From Delphinapterus leucas (taxonomy: Eukaryota > Chordata > Mammalia > Artiodactyla > Monodontidae), in the NCBI RefSeq assembly GCF_002288925.2, contig NW_022098026.1:24771062-24835061 (forward strand): a stretch of 64,000 nt of DNA. The letters are read 5' to 3'. The notes below the pieces were generated by a model. It saw only the letters and a list, made by a program, of their open reading frames with translations, did not search any database and was not told where the DNA came from. Within the stretch, counting starts at the first letter, position 1. Each line of letters opens with the position of its first letter. The translations under genes were made by a program, and so were the position numbers. Of the stretch, positions 10,690 to 22,133 are shown in pieces.

Positions 10690-11008
10690 TACAGTAAGTC
10701 CCCTACATAAGAACTTCAAGTTGCGAACTTTCAAAGATGCCAACATGCCTGGATGCCAGCTGTTGTATTGTACTATTGTACTTTTCAAGGTACTGTACTG
10801 TAAGATTAAAAATGTTTTCCTTATTTTGTGTGTTTGTTTTTTATGTATTATTTGTGTGAAAAGTATTATAAACTTATTACAGTACAGTACTATAGAGCCA
10901 GTTGTGTTAGCTGGGTACCTAGGCTAAGTTTGTTGGACTTACGGACACACTGGACTTACAAACGCGCTCTCGGAACGGAACTCATTTGTATGTAGAGGAT
11001 TTGCTGTA
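10690..11008. mobile_element. Non-autonomous Tigger/pogo-like DNA transposon, 315 bp
   Basis: The left end starts CAGTAAGTCCCCTACATA at 10692. The right end, read in reverse, is CAGCAAATCCTCTACATA, ending at 11006. TA dinucleotides flank both ends (10690-10691 and 11007-11008), as expected for Tc1/mariner/pogo integration. The interior has no transposase frame, so it is an internally deleted, non-autonomous copy. The exact family name is not certain. Confidence 0.8.
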
Positions 11009-11059
11009 CTGATATATGAAGATGATATTGAATAAACCAAGACTCTGAATTAAAGGTAT

Positions 11060-11330
11060 TTAAGCTCATGTAGCTCAGAGTCCAGAGTTAGGTCAAGTAC
11101 AGCTGGATCCAGGGGCTCAAAAGATACCACCAGAGTCCAGTCTCTCTGAATCTCTCAGATCTGCTTCCATCTCTGCTGTTTCCTTGGAGGCTCATCCCTC
11201 GTGCTAGGAGCACCATGCTCACATCCTCAAAGCAGCAAGTCCAGAGGTATATAGCCTGCCTTTCTCCAGTCACTCTTACATACATGCCAGGAGATGGGCT
11301 CTGCACTGGACTGGCTTCAGTCACGTGTCA
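11060..11330. repeat. Ancient dispersed repeat, family unresolved
   Basis: The 'GGATCCAGGGGCTCAAAAGAT' to 'CTCTGAATCTCTCAGATCTGC' order resembles an old mammalian repeat type also seen at 51960-52350. It has no coding capacity. Confidence 0.35.
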
Positions 11331-11849
11331 GCCCTGGAGTTGCAGGTGTGTAGTCAGCCCTATCCAACCACCTGAGCCAAGTGAAGAGAAGAAAAGTTTT
11401 CCCCACAAAAAATTTTAGAATAAGGAGAATGAGCTTTGGATGGGGAAAAGCCTTTATAAAGATCTCACTTGTCTTTGTAACTACCCAGCCCTAAACACAG
11501 TAAAAAAAGCCATAAAAGATATTCAATGTAAGTTTTGAGATAGATGGATTTTTATGCATTAGGCTTCCAACCTAAATCCTAATCTGTTTTTCCTTCTGCC
11601 TGATGGATACTTTGTGGCCAGATCCTAAAAATGTGGAAGTGGTTCACTGAAGATCAACATCCTTCCAAAGTTTAGATTAATTCAGGGGTGGCAGGTCCAC
11701 AAAGGACTGGTGTCACCCTCTCCCCTTAGAGCACTGCCCCCTTTCCCCGTGCCCTAGGAGGAAGTAATCCTTCTGTCCCCTGAACTTCAGCATTACTTAA
11801 CCCACATATCTGCTATGTCACTTGCCATATGGTCTCTTTGTTCTTACGT
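11331..11849. other. No gene or clear repeat seen
   Basis: Apparently unique sequence without long frames. Confidence 0.5.
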
Positions 11850-12330
11850 ATATTAGTCAAGACTCTGTTTAAATGATAGCAATCCTCCAAAAAAAAAAGC
11901 TTCAGAAAGGAAAATAAAGGATTATCAGCTCACAAAACCGAATAGTTTAGGGATAGTTCTCTTTCAGAAGTGGTTTGATTCAAGGTTCACATGATGTCAA
12001 CAGGATGGAATTTTACTTTGTTTCTTGACCTCATCTTTAATATTTACTCCACTGTCAGTCCCACTGCTCACAAGATGGCTGCCACAGCTCCAGCCTTTGT
12101 TTCTTGTTTACTTCTCATGGAAAGAGAAAGAGGTTCTTTCTTAAGATACCCATGATAATGTCATTGTTTCTCATGGGCATTAAATGGGGCTTATGCCTAT
12201 TACTGAATCAATCAGTGCCTAAAGCAAACTGATTGGTTTAGATCTAGGTCACATACTCCATGCCTTGGCTAGGTGTAGAGTAAAAACCAAGTCTAAAAAT
12301 GGGGGAGAAATCGTTCTCAAAGGAATATTC
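11850..12330. repeat. Ancient dispersed repeat, family unresolved
   Basis: Contains 'CACAAGATGGCTGCCACAGC' and an A-rich 5' part, resembling the same broad class as 11060-11330 and 51960-52350. Heavily diverged. Confidence 0.35.
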
Positions 12331-14700
12331 AATTTGGGATCAGAAGGAAACTGTTTACAGGGGCCATGTTGCACCTGGCTGTTCCTTTAGATTATGTATT
12401 TATTCATTCTCTTGGCCATAATGCCTGGTGTAGTGAATGACACATACTGATGGGGTGATTAACAAGTAATTACTAGAGGGAGGGAGGAAGAAAAGGCTGG
12501 ATAAACTACTGAGTAGACATTTCTAACATTATCACAGTGCTTCAGACAATGCCGTCTTCCTTGGGAATGCATATTTGAAATGGGACTTGAAATTTGGGAA
12601 TACAAAGTTACACATCAGTTTGGTTAGCTCTGGCCTGTGCCAACTATAAGTTTTCCACAAGCATTAGCTATTTACTCCCTTATTTGAACTGTTTCCTGGT
12701 AATAGCACTAGGGACAAAAAAAATTCATGTCTTAATGAGGCTGAATTCTTACCTTTTGTTCCCTGGAATTTCAAATTGGACCCTGGAGTCCAATGGACTC
12801 CATATGATGGAAGAACTGTTAAACATTTTGGAAAGGTTTTTGAATTGCTACTTACAGAATCGGTCAGAAAAATGATTTAGCAGAGTCTGCCTTGATGAAG
12901 TAGTTTACCTCACCTTTTGAGCAACTCTACACTTTTGGCCCAGTGAAGATTCAATGATAATAAGGATCTCTCTGCACAGAGGTTAATTACATTATGAAAA
13001 TAGAAACTAAACCAGCTTCAGTGTTGCTTCCTCTAGGCAGATTTCATTGATACAAGATGGGGGCTCGTTCTTCCCTCAAAGCATGAACATGGGAATTGGA
13101 AATTACAAATTCAGAATCATTGATTTTCTTGTGCCCTTGTCGAAGCCACTTAACTCTCTTGGCCTTTCCCCACACTGCTCATCTCTTCCATTAGCTACAA
13201 AGGAGAGATGGGTTTAGGATCCTGATGAGGATTAATAAATCAATACCTGTAAATTCCTTCAAAGACTGAATTCTCATGAGCTCAACTTTTCTTCCCATAA
13301 ATAGAAAATGGCCTGTGTCCAGTATACCACATACTTTCCAGTATATAGATAATTTTAAATTATCTCAAATGAATTCTATCTACCTCACAAAGTTGAAAGC
13401 TAGGAGAAGGCACAATATTGAAGATTCAACAGAGATGTGTTTCAGAGTTGAATGTTACTGGTAGGTAAAATATTCTATATGTATGATAAAAACTCAACTA
13501 TAGAAACTCAGCCACGGGAACATCAAACTTTCATGAATTTTTATTTTAGGGTAACTATCAAATTATCATTAGTCACTAGATGGGTTAGTGATAAGGCCCT
13601 AAGTAAAGAGAATGACCTATTTACATGGCCACAAAAGAAACAGGTGGGAAGTGGAGAGAGGGGAATGGGGCAGAAAAAGACCCAAATATTGGCTGTTTAT
13701 TTTTTAGCTTAACTCCATTAGACGCAGGATATCACTCTGTGCTAAGATATTGTCTGCCAATATAGTTTTTGGAAACACTTAAACTTCAAAATCAATGTGA
13801 AGGGGCAGAAGCTTGGCCCAAACAACTGGAACTAATTTTCAAGAGACACAAAGTTTATTTCTGGCTCAGTGTGAAGAACTTAGGAAAAGTAATGAGTACC
13901 ATGAGACACCTACTGAAACAGAAGTTTCAAGATGAATAGGAAATAAGTATTTTTAAAAGTGTCAGGTTCTGAAAATTGCTATAAACAAATGTGGATCTAT
14001 AGAATAACAGAGATTAAAATCTGAATACAGTATAATTTCATAATTTAAAACATATCATATTACCTTAATTTTAAGAGTAGTAAATGATCAATAAACAAAC
14101 TTTAGAAAATTCTCAGCATTTTAAAAAATATTATCTAGTCTCATTTAGAAATAGTTACTTTAAGTATTTTACCATTTTTCCTTCCATTCTTACCTGCATT
14201 TCTTTCTTATTTTTTTAAGAACTTGTTTTTAAGTCTAAAAATAATTTATATTTTTTTAGGAAAAATTTGGAAATTAGAGAAATATAGAATGGTTTCTAAA
14301 ATATTTGTCAATCTGTCAACAAGCAGTTTGTCTCAAAAATTAAAAAACTAGATTGAAGCCAGCTCCTGCGTGGTTCTGATTATGTCTCATGTAGATGATA
14401 GTGGCCCCTCACAAGCCTTGCTAATTCCAGTGTTCTCCCACCGCCACCCATCTTACATTCTGTAAGCCAAAGCAAATGGAGAGGACCTAAAATCCTTAGC
14501 TTGGATTCAACAACCCAGCTCCAATCTTCTAGCGATACCCAATGCTATTTTTATCTCCTACGTGCTGGCCAAACTTGCCTAACCATAATTCCATACTGTA
14601 GACATGGACTGGGCTGTTCTACTCCACACTTTGCTCATTCCAGTACTAATGCCTAGAAATCCATCTATCTCCCCGGCATGTTCATACCTTACTTGTCCTC
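12331..14700. other. Long stretch without a gene; probable L2 3' end near 12400-12480
   Basis: AT-rich and mostly unclassified. The 12400-12480 part (CCTGGTGTAGTGAATGA type) looks like an L2 3' end. Parts of 13930-14330 look like decayed LINE. Frames of 62-93 codons between 12594 and 13712 have no recognised domain. Confidence 0.4.
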
Positions 14701-14713
14701 ATGGGTTCACTTC

Positions 14714-14715
<2 letters not shown>

Positions 14716-14744
<29 letters not shown>

Positions 14745-14773
14745 CAGATAGATAGATAGATGATAGATAGATA
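14716..14773. repeat. (GATA)n microsatellite
   Basis: About 14 GATA/TAGA units with a single GACA interruption and one GAT slip. Likely length-polymorphic. Confidence 0.97.
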
Positions 14774-14898
14774 TTTGTAAATCTCTCAGCAAGCAATAAC
14801 CATTGTTAATATTTTGGAGATACAGTATTTGTTTCCAGTTTTTTACCAAATATTTTTACATAGCTTTTGCATACAATTCTGCTGGGGATTTTGCACTT

Positions 14899-15153
14899 AA
14901 AATTATAACCATAACATATATACACTACCAAATGTAAAATAGAAGCAGCCTCATAGCACAGGGAGATCAGCTCGGTGCTTTGTGTCCACCTAGAGGGGTG
15001 GGATAGGGAGGGTAGGAGGGAGATGCAAGAGGGAGGAGATATGGGGATATATGTATATGTATAGCTGATTCACTTTGTTGTACAGCAGAAACTAACACAA
15101 CATTGGAAAGCAATTATACTCCAATAAAGATGTTAAAAAAAATTATAACCATA
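14899..15153 (+). mobile_element. 225-bp young L1 insertion with perfect 15-bp duplication
   Basis: AAAATTATAACCATA occurs at 14899-14913 and 15139-15153. Between them lies L1 3' UTR only, ending in AATAAAGATG and As. The insertion point reads TT/AAAA on the plus strand, the preferred L1 endonuclease site. The subfamily is the same as 9706-9975 and 23281-30141. Confidence 0.95.
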
Positions 15154-15204
15154 CAACCTAACAACTCCACCACTCCTGGGCATTTATCCTAGAGAAATGA
15201 AAAC

Positions 15205-16284
15205 TTCATAAAAAAAAAAAACACACACAATGGGGCTTCCCTAGTGGCGCAGTGGTTGAGAGTACGCCTGCCGATGTGGGGGGCGTGGGTTCGTGCCCCG
15301 GTCCGGGAGGATCCCACGTGCCGCGGAGCGGCTGGGCCCGTGAGCCATGGCCGCTGAGCCTGCGTGTCCGGAGCCTGTGCTCTGCAACGGGAGAGGCCAC
15401 AACAGTGAGAGGCCCGCGTACCAAAAAAAAAAAAAAAAAAAACCACAATGAGGTATCACCTCACACCAGTCAGAATGGCCATGATTGAAGTGTGTACAAA
15501 TAATAAATGCTGGAGAGGGTGTGGAGAAAAGGGAACCCTTGTACACTGTTGGTGGGAATGTAAATTGATACAGCCACTATGGAGAACAGTATGGAGGTTC
15601 CTTAAAAAACTAAACATAGAGCTACCATATGATGCAGAAATCCCAATTCTGAGCATATATCCAGAAAAGATGGAAGCTCTAATTTGAAAAGATAACACAC
15701 ACCCTGTTCATTGCAGCAGTATTTACAATAGCCACGACATAGAAGCAACCTGAATGTCCATCGACAGATGAATGGATAAAGGAGATGTGGCACATATATA
15801 TAATGGAATATTACTCAGCCATAAAAAGAATGAAATCATGCCATTTTCAGCAACGTGGACAGACTTAGATTATCACACTAAGTGAAGTAAGCCAGTCAGA
15901 GAAAGACAAATACCACATGATGTCACTTATATGTGGAATCTTAAAAAAAATGATACAAATGAACTTATATACAAAACAGAAATAGACCCACAGACATAGA
16001 AAACAAACTTATGGTTACCAAAGGGGAAAGTGGTGGGAGGAGGCGGGGGAATTAGGAGTTTGGGATTGACATATACACACTACATAAAGGAGATAACCAA
16101 CAAGGACCTACTGCATAGCCCAGGGAACTATACTCAATATTTTGTAATAACCTATAAGGGAAAAGAATTGGAAAAAGCATATATATATATATATACACAC
16201 ATATATATATGTATATATAAACAAATCACTTTGCTGTACCCCTGAAACTAACACAACATTGTAAATCAATTATATCTCAATTTA
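15205..16284 (+). mobile_element. L1 ORF2 C-terminus and 3' UTR, interrupted by a CHR SINE
   Basis: ORF2 C-terminal sequence starts near 15443 ('AATGAGGTATCACCTCACAC') and includes the '[19 protein letters not shown]' region in translation at about 15508-15570, then the 3' UTR with an (AT)n tract at 16178-16220, and an A-rich end near 16284. It carries stops and is dead. It sits inside the older L1. Confidence 0.85.
15233..15442 (+). mobile_element. CHR-2-like SINE inside an L1
   Basis: Full-length SINE from GGGCTTCCCTAG to a 20-base A tail. CACAATG precedes it and recurs just after the tail within CCACAATGAGG, a likely short target-site duplication. Overlapping frames of 78-101 codons on both strands are shadows. 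Confidence 0.95.
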
Positions 16285-16959
16285 AAAAACCTGTACAAAA
16301 ATGTTCATAGCAGCTTTATTTGTAATAGCCCAAAGCTGGTTACAACCCCAGTGTTCTTCAACGACTCGACAGGTAAACAAACTGGTATATTCCTGTCACA
16401 GGATGCTACTCAGCACTAAAAAGGAAGAACTATTTATATGTGCAAAACTTGGATGAATCACAAGAAAATTATGCTGAGTAATAAAAGCCGATCTTAAAAG
16501 ACTACATATTGTATGCATTTATAGAACATTCTTGAAATGATAAAATTATATAGAGATGGAAAACACATCCATGATTGCCAGGAGAAGTGGGGCAAAGAGG
16601 TGTCTGTACCTGCAAAGGGTGGCACGAGGGGTTTCTGCGATGGGACTGCTCTCAACCTTGATGGTGGTGGTGGTTACATGAATATACACACGTTATAAGA
16701 CTGCATAGCACTAAACACACACATACACACATGCATGTAAAACTGGTAAAACCTGAGGAAGGTCAGTGGATTGTATCAATAGCAATTTCTTGGTTGTGAT
16801 ATTGGACCGCAGTTGTGCAGGATATTGCCCTTGGGGGAACTGAGTGAAGGATGCACAGGACCTTGCTGTATTATTTCTTACAACTGCATATGAGCCTACA
16901 ATTATCTTAAAATGAAGAATTAAGACAAAACAAAAACACAACAAGCATTTTACCATGTA

Positions 16960-17300
16960 AATATAATTTTAGACAGGAAAACTCTTTGTAAACATAATTT
17001 TAATGCCTATATAATATCCTATTATAGAAACATTATTTGTCTAACCATTTCTCTAATATGAGATATTTAACACAGAGCTGTGTGAACATTAACATGTCAC
17101 AAATAACACTGTAAAGAAGATCTTTGTGCATAAAACTACCCCATTTCAGAGTATTTCCTTAGGAAAATATTTCATAAAGCGAGTGCTGTAGGATATTCAC
17201 AGCTGTAATACAAAATTAATGTTCTATGATTAAATATATTTGGGAAGCAGCTTTGTTCGTTCCGGGAATTCTCATAGTCTTTAATAGACAAAAGTATGTT
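16960..17300 (-). repeat. Probable decayed LINE fragment
   Basis: 'GCCTATATAATATCCTATTATAG' followed by 'TTTGTGCATAAAACTACC' resembles the minus strand of an ancient L1 3' region. It is heavily diverged. Confidence 0.35.
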
Positions 17301-17384
17301 GCAAATCACCCAGAGGCAATAATATAATCAATGTTTCCAAAAAAACTGTATTTTCTCTGGAAACACTCACGACAGATTAAAGAT

Positions 17385-17999
17385 GACTACCAGTTCTTTG
17401 ACTCTGCACACACACACCCCTCCTCCCCCCACTGCCTGAATCTGGGTGGGCTCTATGACTGCCTCGATCAGTAGAATTCAGTGGAAATGCTGTACCAACT
17501 TCTGGGCACACACTTTAAGACACTGGCAGATTCCACTTTCTTTCTCTTGGAACACTCTGTTTGGGAGAACCCAGCAGCCATGTAAGAGGTCTGAGTACAC
17601 TGTAGCTGCCCTGTGAGCCCAAGCTAGACAAAGGGAGAGATTGTGTGAAAAGAAGGAGATGTTTAGCCAGCCCCAGCTGTTCCAGCAATCTCACCTTAGG
17701 CATTAGATGTGAGAATAATGCCATCTTAGAAATTTTAGCTCCAACAAAAGCAAGTGGAGTAAAACTAAGGAAGCAAGCCAATAGCCAGGACCAAGACTTG
17801 GGATATATACCACCACTGAAGCCTTCTTTGACAATTCAAGACACTTGAGAAACCTAGCTGAAGCCACGGTAAAGCAAAGACAAGCCATTCCCACTGTAGG
17901 CTGCCCAGATTCGCAAACCATAAAGTCGTTAGCACAATAAAATGGTTGTTTATACCACTAAATACAGGCTTGTTTGTTACATAGAAATAGCTAACCGTT
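17385..17999 (+). mobile_element. Old LTR, ERVL/MaLR-like
   Basis: The layout is that of an LTR, with a polyadenylation signal AATAAA at 17936-17941 followed by a 60-base U5-like end with 'GGCTTGTTTGTTACATAG'. The body includes 'CTTGGAACACTCTG' and 'GAACCCAGCAGCCATG', typical of old mammalian LTRs. Ends are not sharply defined. Frames within it are incidental. Confidence 0.55.
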
Positions 18000-18059
18000 A
18001 TACCCCTTCTTTTTTTTACCCAAGGACAGTGATGCATGGTGTTTATGATCAACTGGTTT

Positions 18060-18245
18060 TAGAATCACAGTACCAAAATACTCTGTAATTTACTAATGAT
18101 GTGACCTTGGGAAATTAAACTCTTTAAAACTGAGTTTTCTCATTGGTATACTTACTTTACTGAGTTGGGAGACTGAAATGAGATTATGCCTGTAAAGTGC
18201 TTAGTACCATGCCTAGCAGGCAGTAAGTGCAAAGCAATAATTAAG
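18060..18245 (+). repeat. MIR SINE
   Basis: 'ATGTGACCTTGGGAAATTAAACTC', then a 'GACTGAAATGAGATTATG' block and 'AAAGTGCTTAGTACCATGCC'. This is typical MIR order. Confidence 0.65.
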
Positions 18246-18411
18246 GCATCCTATCACTGGTCAACCAGGGCTCTGCGGGACAGAAAAGGAGTTACTGCAT
18301 TAAAGAGCATGTACATTTTTACTTTCTTAATAAAGATGAGCAAACTGCTTCCAGAAAGAATGCACCAGTTTACACTCATCTGTATGATGTGAAAGTTGCA
18401 AAACCTTTTTA

Positions 18412-18649
18412 TTCTAGAGCAGGGCTTGACAAACTTTTCCTGTATTGAGCCAGACAGTAAATATTTCAGGCTTCGCGGGCTGTGTGATTTCTGTCACAAC
18501 TACTCAACTCTGCTGTTTAAGCATGAAAGCAGCCATAGACAATCTATAAACAAATGGACATGGCTGTTTGCAATAAAGCTTTATTTATAAAAATTGAGGT
18601 GGGCTGGATTTGCTTTGAAGGATTTCACTTGCCAACCTCTTTTCTAGAG
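18412..18649. mobile_element. hAT-Charlie (MER1-type) element with 8-bp duplication
   Basis: The element at 18420-18641 begins CAGGGCTTGACAAAC and ends in the partly complementary GCCAACCTCTTT. TTCTAGAG flanks it at 18412-18419 and 18642-18649, the 8-bp duplication expected for hAT transposition. It is non-autonomous with no transposase. Confidence 0.87.
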
Positions 18650-19019
18650 ATTGAACCCAGAAGGTTTTAACCCTGGGGATATACTCATAGAGTGTTGACA
18701 ACATGAGAAACTCTGTGGACCTTTCTCTTTCAAGACAAACTGGCTACTTTTCTAGGCATATCTGTGAACACCCCAAGCAGGATAGCTTCAGTTTTGCCAT
18801 ATTACTTCCTGCAAGATTAGCTACATCAGATACTTCTACAAATTTTAATTGGTAACGATGTACGCGCAAGGCATACATACCCTAGTACTTGGTTAAGCTT
18901 GCAATTAAGAAAGTCAGCTTTTTTCTTGAAGCAAAAGTGATTTGGATTCTTTTTTAAGCACAAAGTAGATATTCAAAGTTAACTAAAGCAACAAGCGTAA
19001 TCACTAAATATAGACAGTA
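18650..19019. other. No gene or clear repeat seen
   Basis: Apparently unique sequence. Confidence 0.5.
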
Positions 19020-19185
19020 GGCTTTGATAGAAAAAGCCTGGGTTAGCAAAGAAAAGGCCTGAGTTCTGCTTCCAGTTTTAGCTTAACTAGCTGTGTGACT
19101 TTGGGGAAGTCATACATCTGGCCCTCTGTGTGTTAGAAATGTATAAAATGGGACTAAAAATTGCTTCCTTGGCTGCCTTATAACA
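19020..19185 (+). repeat. MIR SINE
   Basis: 'GCTTAACTAGCTGTGTGACTTTGG' followed by an 'AGTCATACATCTGGCCCTC' block and 'TATAAAATGGGAC'. Confidence 0.55.
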
Positions 19186-19244
19186 TTTTAAAAAGCATAA
19201 AATGCCACGTGAAATTGATAAATCTCATATTTTCCTATAGTTAA

Positions 19245-19395
19245 TTATTTGTGCATCATCTCCCCGGTTGAGCTCCTTGGGGATAGGAGTGATGTCTTAT
19301 GCATTTTAAAATCCTCACTTCTTGGCACAGTGCTTAGTATACCAAGCAATCAATAAATGTTTGCAAAATGAATGACTAAATGGATGGATGAATGC
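19245..19395 (+). repeat. L2 LINE 3' end
   Basis: 'GAGCTCCTTGGGGATAGGAG', 'TTGGCACAGTGCTTAG', then AATAAATGTTTGC and an ATGAATGA-type tail. This is the classic L2 3' end order. Confidence 0.65.
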
Positions 19396-20879
19396 AAGAA
19401 TTTGTAAACATCCCAATGAATAAGAGCAGATATTAAAACGAGGTTGATTATCATTAAGCAAATCAATAAATTTTGGAAAGATATTTGTGAGTGAAGTGTT
19501 ACTTCCATCAGGAGTTTCACTGGGCCATCTTCTCCTCTGAACCCCTGGGATGCAAAAAGACTTGGTGTCTCAGGTGACTCACTCTGTATCTAGCCACCAA
19601 TCAACTTCTGTTCTGAGGGCTCCTGTTAGGTATTGATGTTGGCCTTATTTTTAAACTAAAAGTGACTGCTTTGTCCAAAAGCCATATACATAATTGCAAT
19701 TTGCAGCCTTTGAAGTGGAAATCAGAGAAAAAAATATAACAGCTGTGTTTTAATCTGTTACAATCTAAAGTAATATTGTTCCTTTAAGAAACCTAAAGTG
19801 AAATTAAAACGGATGGATTATATAAGCACTTGTAAAGTTAATTCAGTACAATTGATGCTTTAAGGCAATATCATTTAGAGGAGCAGAATTGTTTAGCTTA
19901 TACAGTGATGCATGTCTTCTCCTTCACTGGTCAAATTGGCCATCCTTGAATGAAACTCTTGAAAGCTTTCACAGCCTTAGAAAGCTTCGGAATTCTCCAC
20001 TTTGCAAATCCATGGTACCTGCTGCCATGGTATTTTATATCTAATCTGACGAACTGATCAACAGTTTGCAAATAAGTGTTCCTCCCAAAAGATCTTTTAC
20101 AAGGAAAAATCTCCACAGGTGTGACTGTTGAATAATGGATGTACTTAAAGGACTGGACGCTAATTTGCATAAGCAAATGCTTTCCTTGGCGATGCTGTCT
20201 AAGTGAGAAGGAGATTGCATTCGCCCTCCTTAGCAGGGCTGCCTTGGCCACACAGACCTTACTGCAGGAGTAGATAGCCAAGATCTCAAATGAGGATTAT
20301 TAGAGACTGCTGTTAATCAGAATGACTGTTTCACCTCAGAAAATGCAGGAGAGGAACCTTATTGCTTTCTCAACAACTTTTTGCTGTGACTCAAGAAAGA
20401 GGATTTATGTTGAATCTTGCTTTCCTGATCAGCGCACTTTTGCATAATTCTGACTCGAGGTCTCCCAACTCTTTTCCTCTTCCAGAAGAGACACATCATA
20501 GGATAAACTTGGTAGTGCCTTTTTGGTGTGTACATATACATCAAGGTCTCCAGGACAGAGAATTAAGGAAACTTGGTCTCTCCCATCCCTCATTTATCAG
20601 AATTTACATAATTCTGATATTTTACTTTTTTTTTTTTTTACCCAGACACATTTGACTTTTGCCAAGCCTAAGATGTAGACAGAGTATATGTTATTATCCT
20701 CGACTGAAAGAAGAGCAAACAAAGGAGATGAGGTGACTTGGAGCTATGATAATTATTCTACCACAACCTAAAATTCCCTAAGTAAAAATGTACTGAGTGG
20801 CTCTAAGGAAAAATGCATAAGACGTTTATTGTCAGTTTATAGCTGACCCTGGAGGGTCACAATCAGTCACTGCTCTATA
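19396..20879. other. About 1.5 kb without a gene or recognised repeat
   Basis: Apparently unique, with a 116-codon minus frame (19931-20281). That frame has no recognised domain and a composition that does not look coding. The lack of repeats over 1.5 kb is unusual here and makes it a reasonable place to look for conserved non-coding sequence. Confidence 0.45.
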
Positions 20880-20985
20880 CTCCTTGCTCAGATGGAGTTA
20901 ATATCTCCAATTCTATATTGTGAAACCTGAGGCCTGGAATGGTAAGTCAACAATGACAGTGACAGACACGGGTAAGGCTGTCACT
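20880..20985 (-). repeat. Probable MIR fragment
   Basis: 'GAGTTAATATCTCCAATTC' then 'GAAACCTGAGGCCTGG' suggests a short, diverged minus-strand MIR. Confidence 0.35.
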
Positions 20986-20989
20986 ACAT

Positions 20990-21857
20990 TTCAACACTAA
21001 TAGAAATCACAGGCATTGTTTCCCAATGTTACAACAATTTTCAAACACACAGGCGAGTTGAAAGAACTTTACAGTAAACACCCACATACCCGCCGTAGAC
21101 CATTAACACTGCACTGCATTTGCTTTAACTTACCTAACCTCTCCCTAGTCAACCAACCACCTCATTTTTGACACATTTTAAAGTACACTGCCGACATCAA
21201 AACACTCCTTCCTAAACACTTCGGTATGCATATCTTTAACTACAATTCAGTATTTGTTTACAGGTTTTTTTCTTTTGAGGCAAATTTCACATACAATAAA
21301 GTGCAAAAATCCTCACTGTACAGTTGTTTGGGTTTTGACAGAATCATACACCTTTATAACCCAAATTCCTATCAAGATACAGAACATGACCTTCACCCAA
21401 AAATACTTCCTCATACCCCTTCACAGTCAGCAGCCACTCCCACCTCCCATAACCAGAGGCGGCCAATATTCTGATCTTTTTCCACCTTAGACTAGCATTG
21501 CCTGGTCTAGAATTTTATATAAATGGAATCATATAGTATGTACTCTTTTATATTAGCCTTATTTCACCCAACATATTGTATCTGAGAGTCATCTGGGTTG
21601 TTGTATCCTTAGTTTTTCTTTTAATTGCTGTGTGGTGTTCCACTGTATGAGTCATACCAGTTTGTTTATTCATTCTCCAAGTAATTGACCCCAGCGCTCT
21701 TTCCAGTTTGGGCAATTAAGTTTAAGGCTGCTAGGACTTCTAGCAAAAGGCTTTTGTGAACTTCTTTTTTCCTTCCCTATAGGCATATGCTTAGTTACAT
21801 ATGAGGCCATGCAAACATTTCGAAAGTCATCATGCCATCTGCACTTATTTATTATTT
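20990..21857 (-). mobile_element. Ancient L1 (L1M-type) 3' region
   Basis: 'TTTTATATAAATGGAATCATATAG' through 'ATTGCTGTGTGGTGTTCCACTG' is the minus strand of an old L1 3' region. It predates the adjoining CHR SINE and younger L1. Confidence 0.6.
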
Positions 21858-22050
21858 GGCGGTACGCAGGCCTCTCACTGTTGTGGCCTCTCCCGTTGTG
21901 GAGCACAGGCTCCGGACGCCCAGGCTCAGCGGCCATGGCTCACGGGCCCAGCCGCTCCGCGGCATGTGGGATCTTCCCGGACCGGGGCACGAACCCTTGT
22001 CCTCTGCATCGGCAGGCGGACTCTCAGCCACTGCACCACCAGGGAAGCCC
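21858..22050 (-). mobile_element. CHR-2-like SINE
   Basis: Minus-strand SINE with its 5' end at 22050 (reverse of GGGCTTCCCTGG) and its 3' end near 21860. The tail is (A/T)-rich rather than pure A. TATTTATT-like sequence on both sides makes the duplication ambiguous. It adjoins the 3' end of the older L1 at 22053. Confidence 0.93.
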
Positions 22051-22133
22051 CCATTTATTTATTTTTAATTGAAGTATAGTTGATTTACAATATTGTGTTA
22101 GTTTCAGGTGTACAGCAAAGTGATTTAGTTACA

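Larger units (their letters stand above)
14790..16950 (+). mobile_element. Older L1 3' region hosting two later L1 insertions
   Basis: The older L1 is visible at 15139-15205 ('CACTCCTGGGCATTTATCC', then 'GAAATGAAAACTTCAT') and continues at about 16285-16950 ('TGTTCATAGCAGCTTTATT' to 'ATGGTGGTGGTGGTTACATG', ending near 'AAAATGAAGAATTAAGAC'). It looks like an L1MB/MC-age element. The sequence left of 14899 may also belong to it. Confidence 0.65.

Noticed and set aside
19931..20281. 116-codon minus frame
   Set aside because: No domain, signal peptide or splice context. Composition looks random, and frames of this size are expected by chance in 64 kb.
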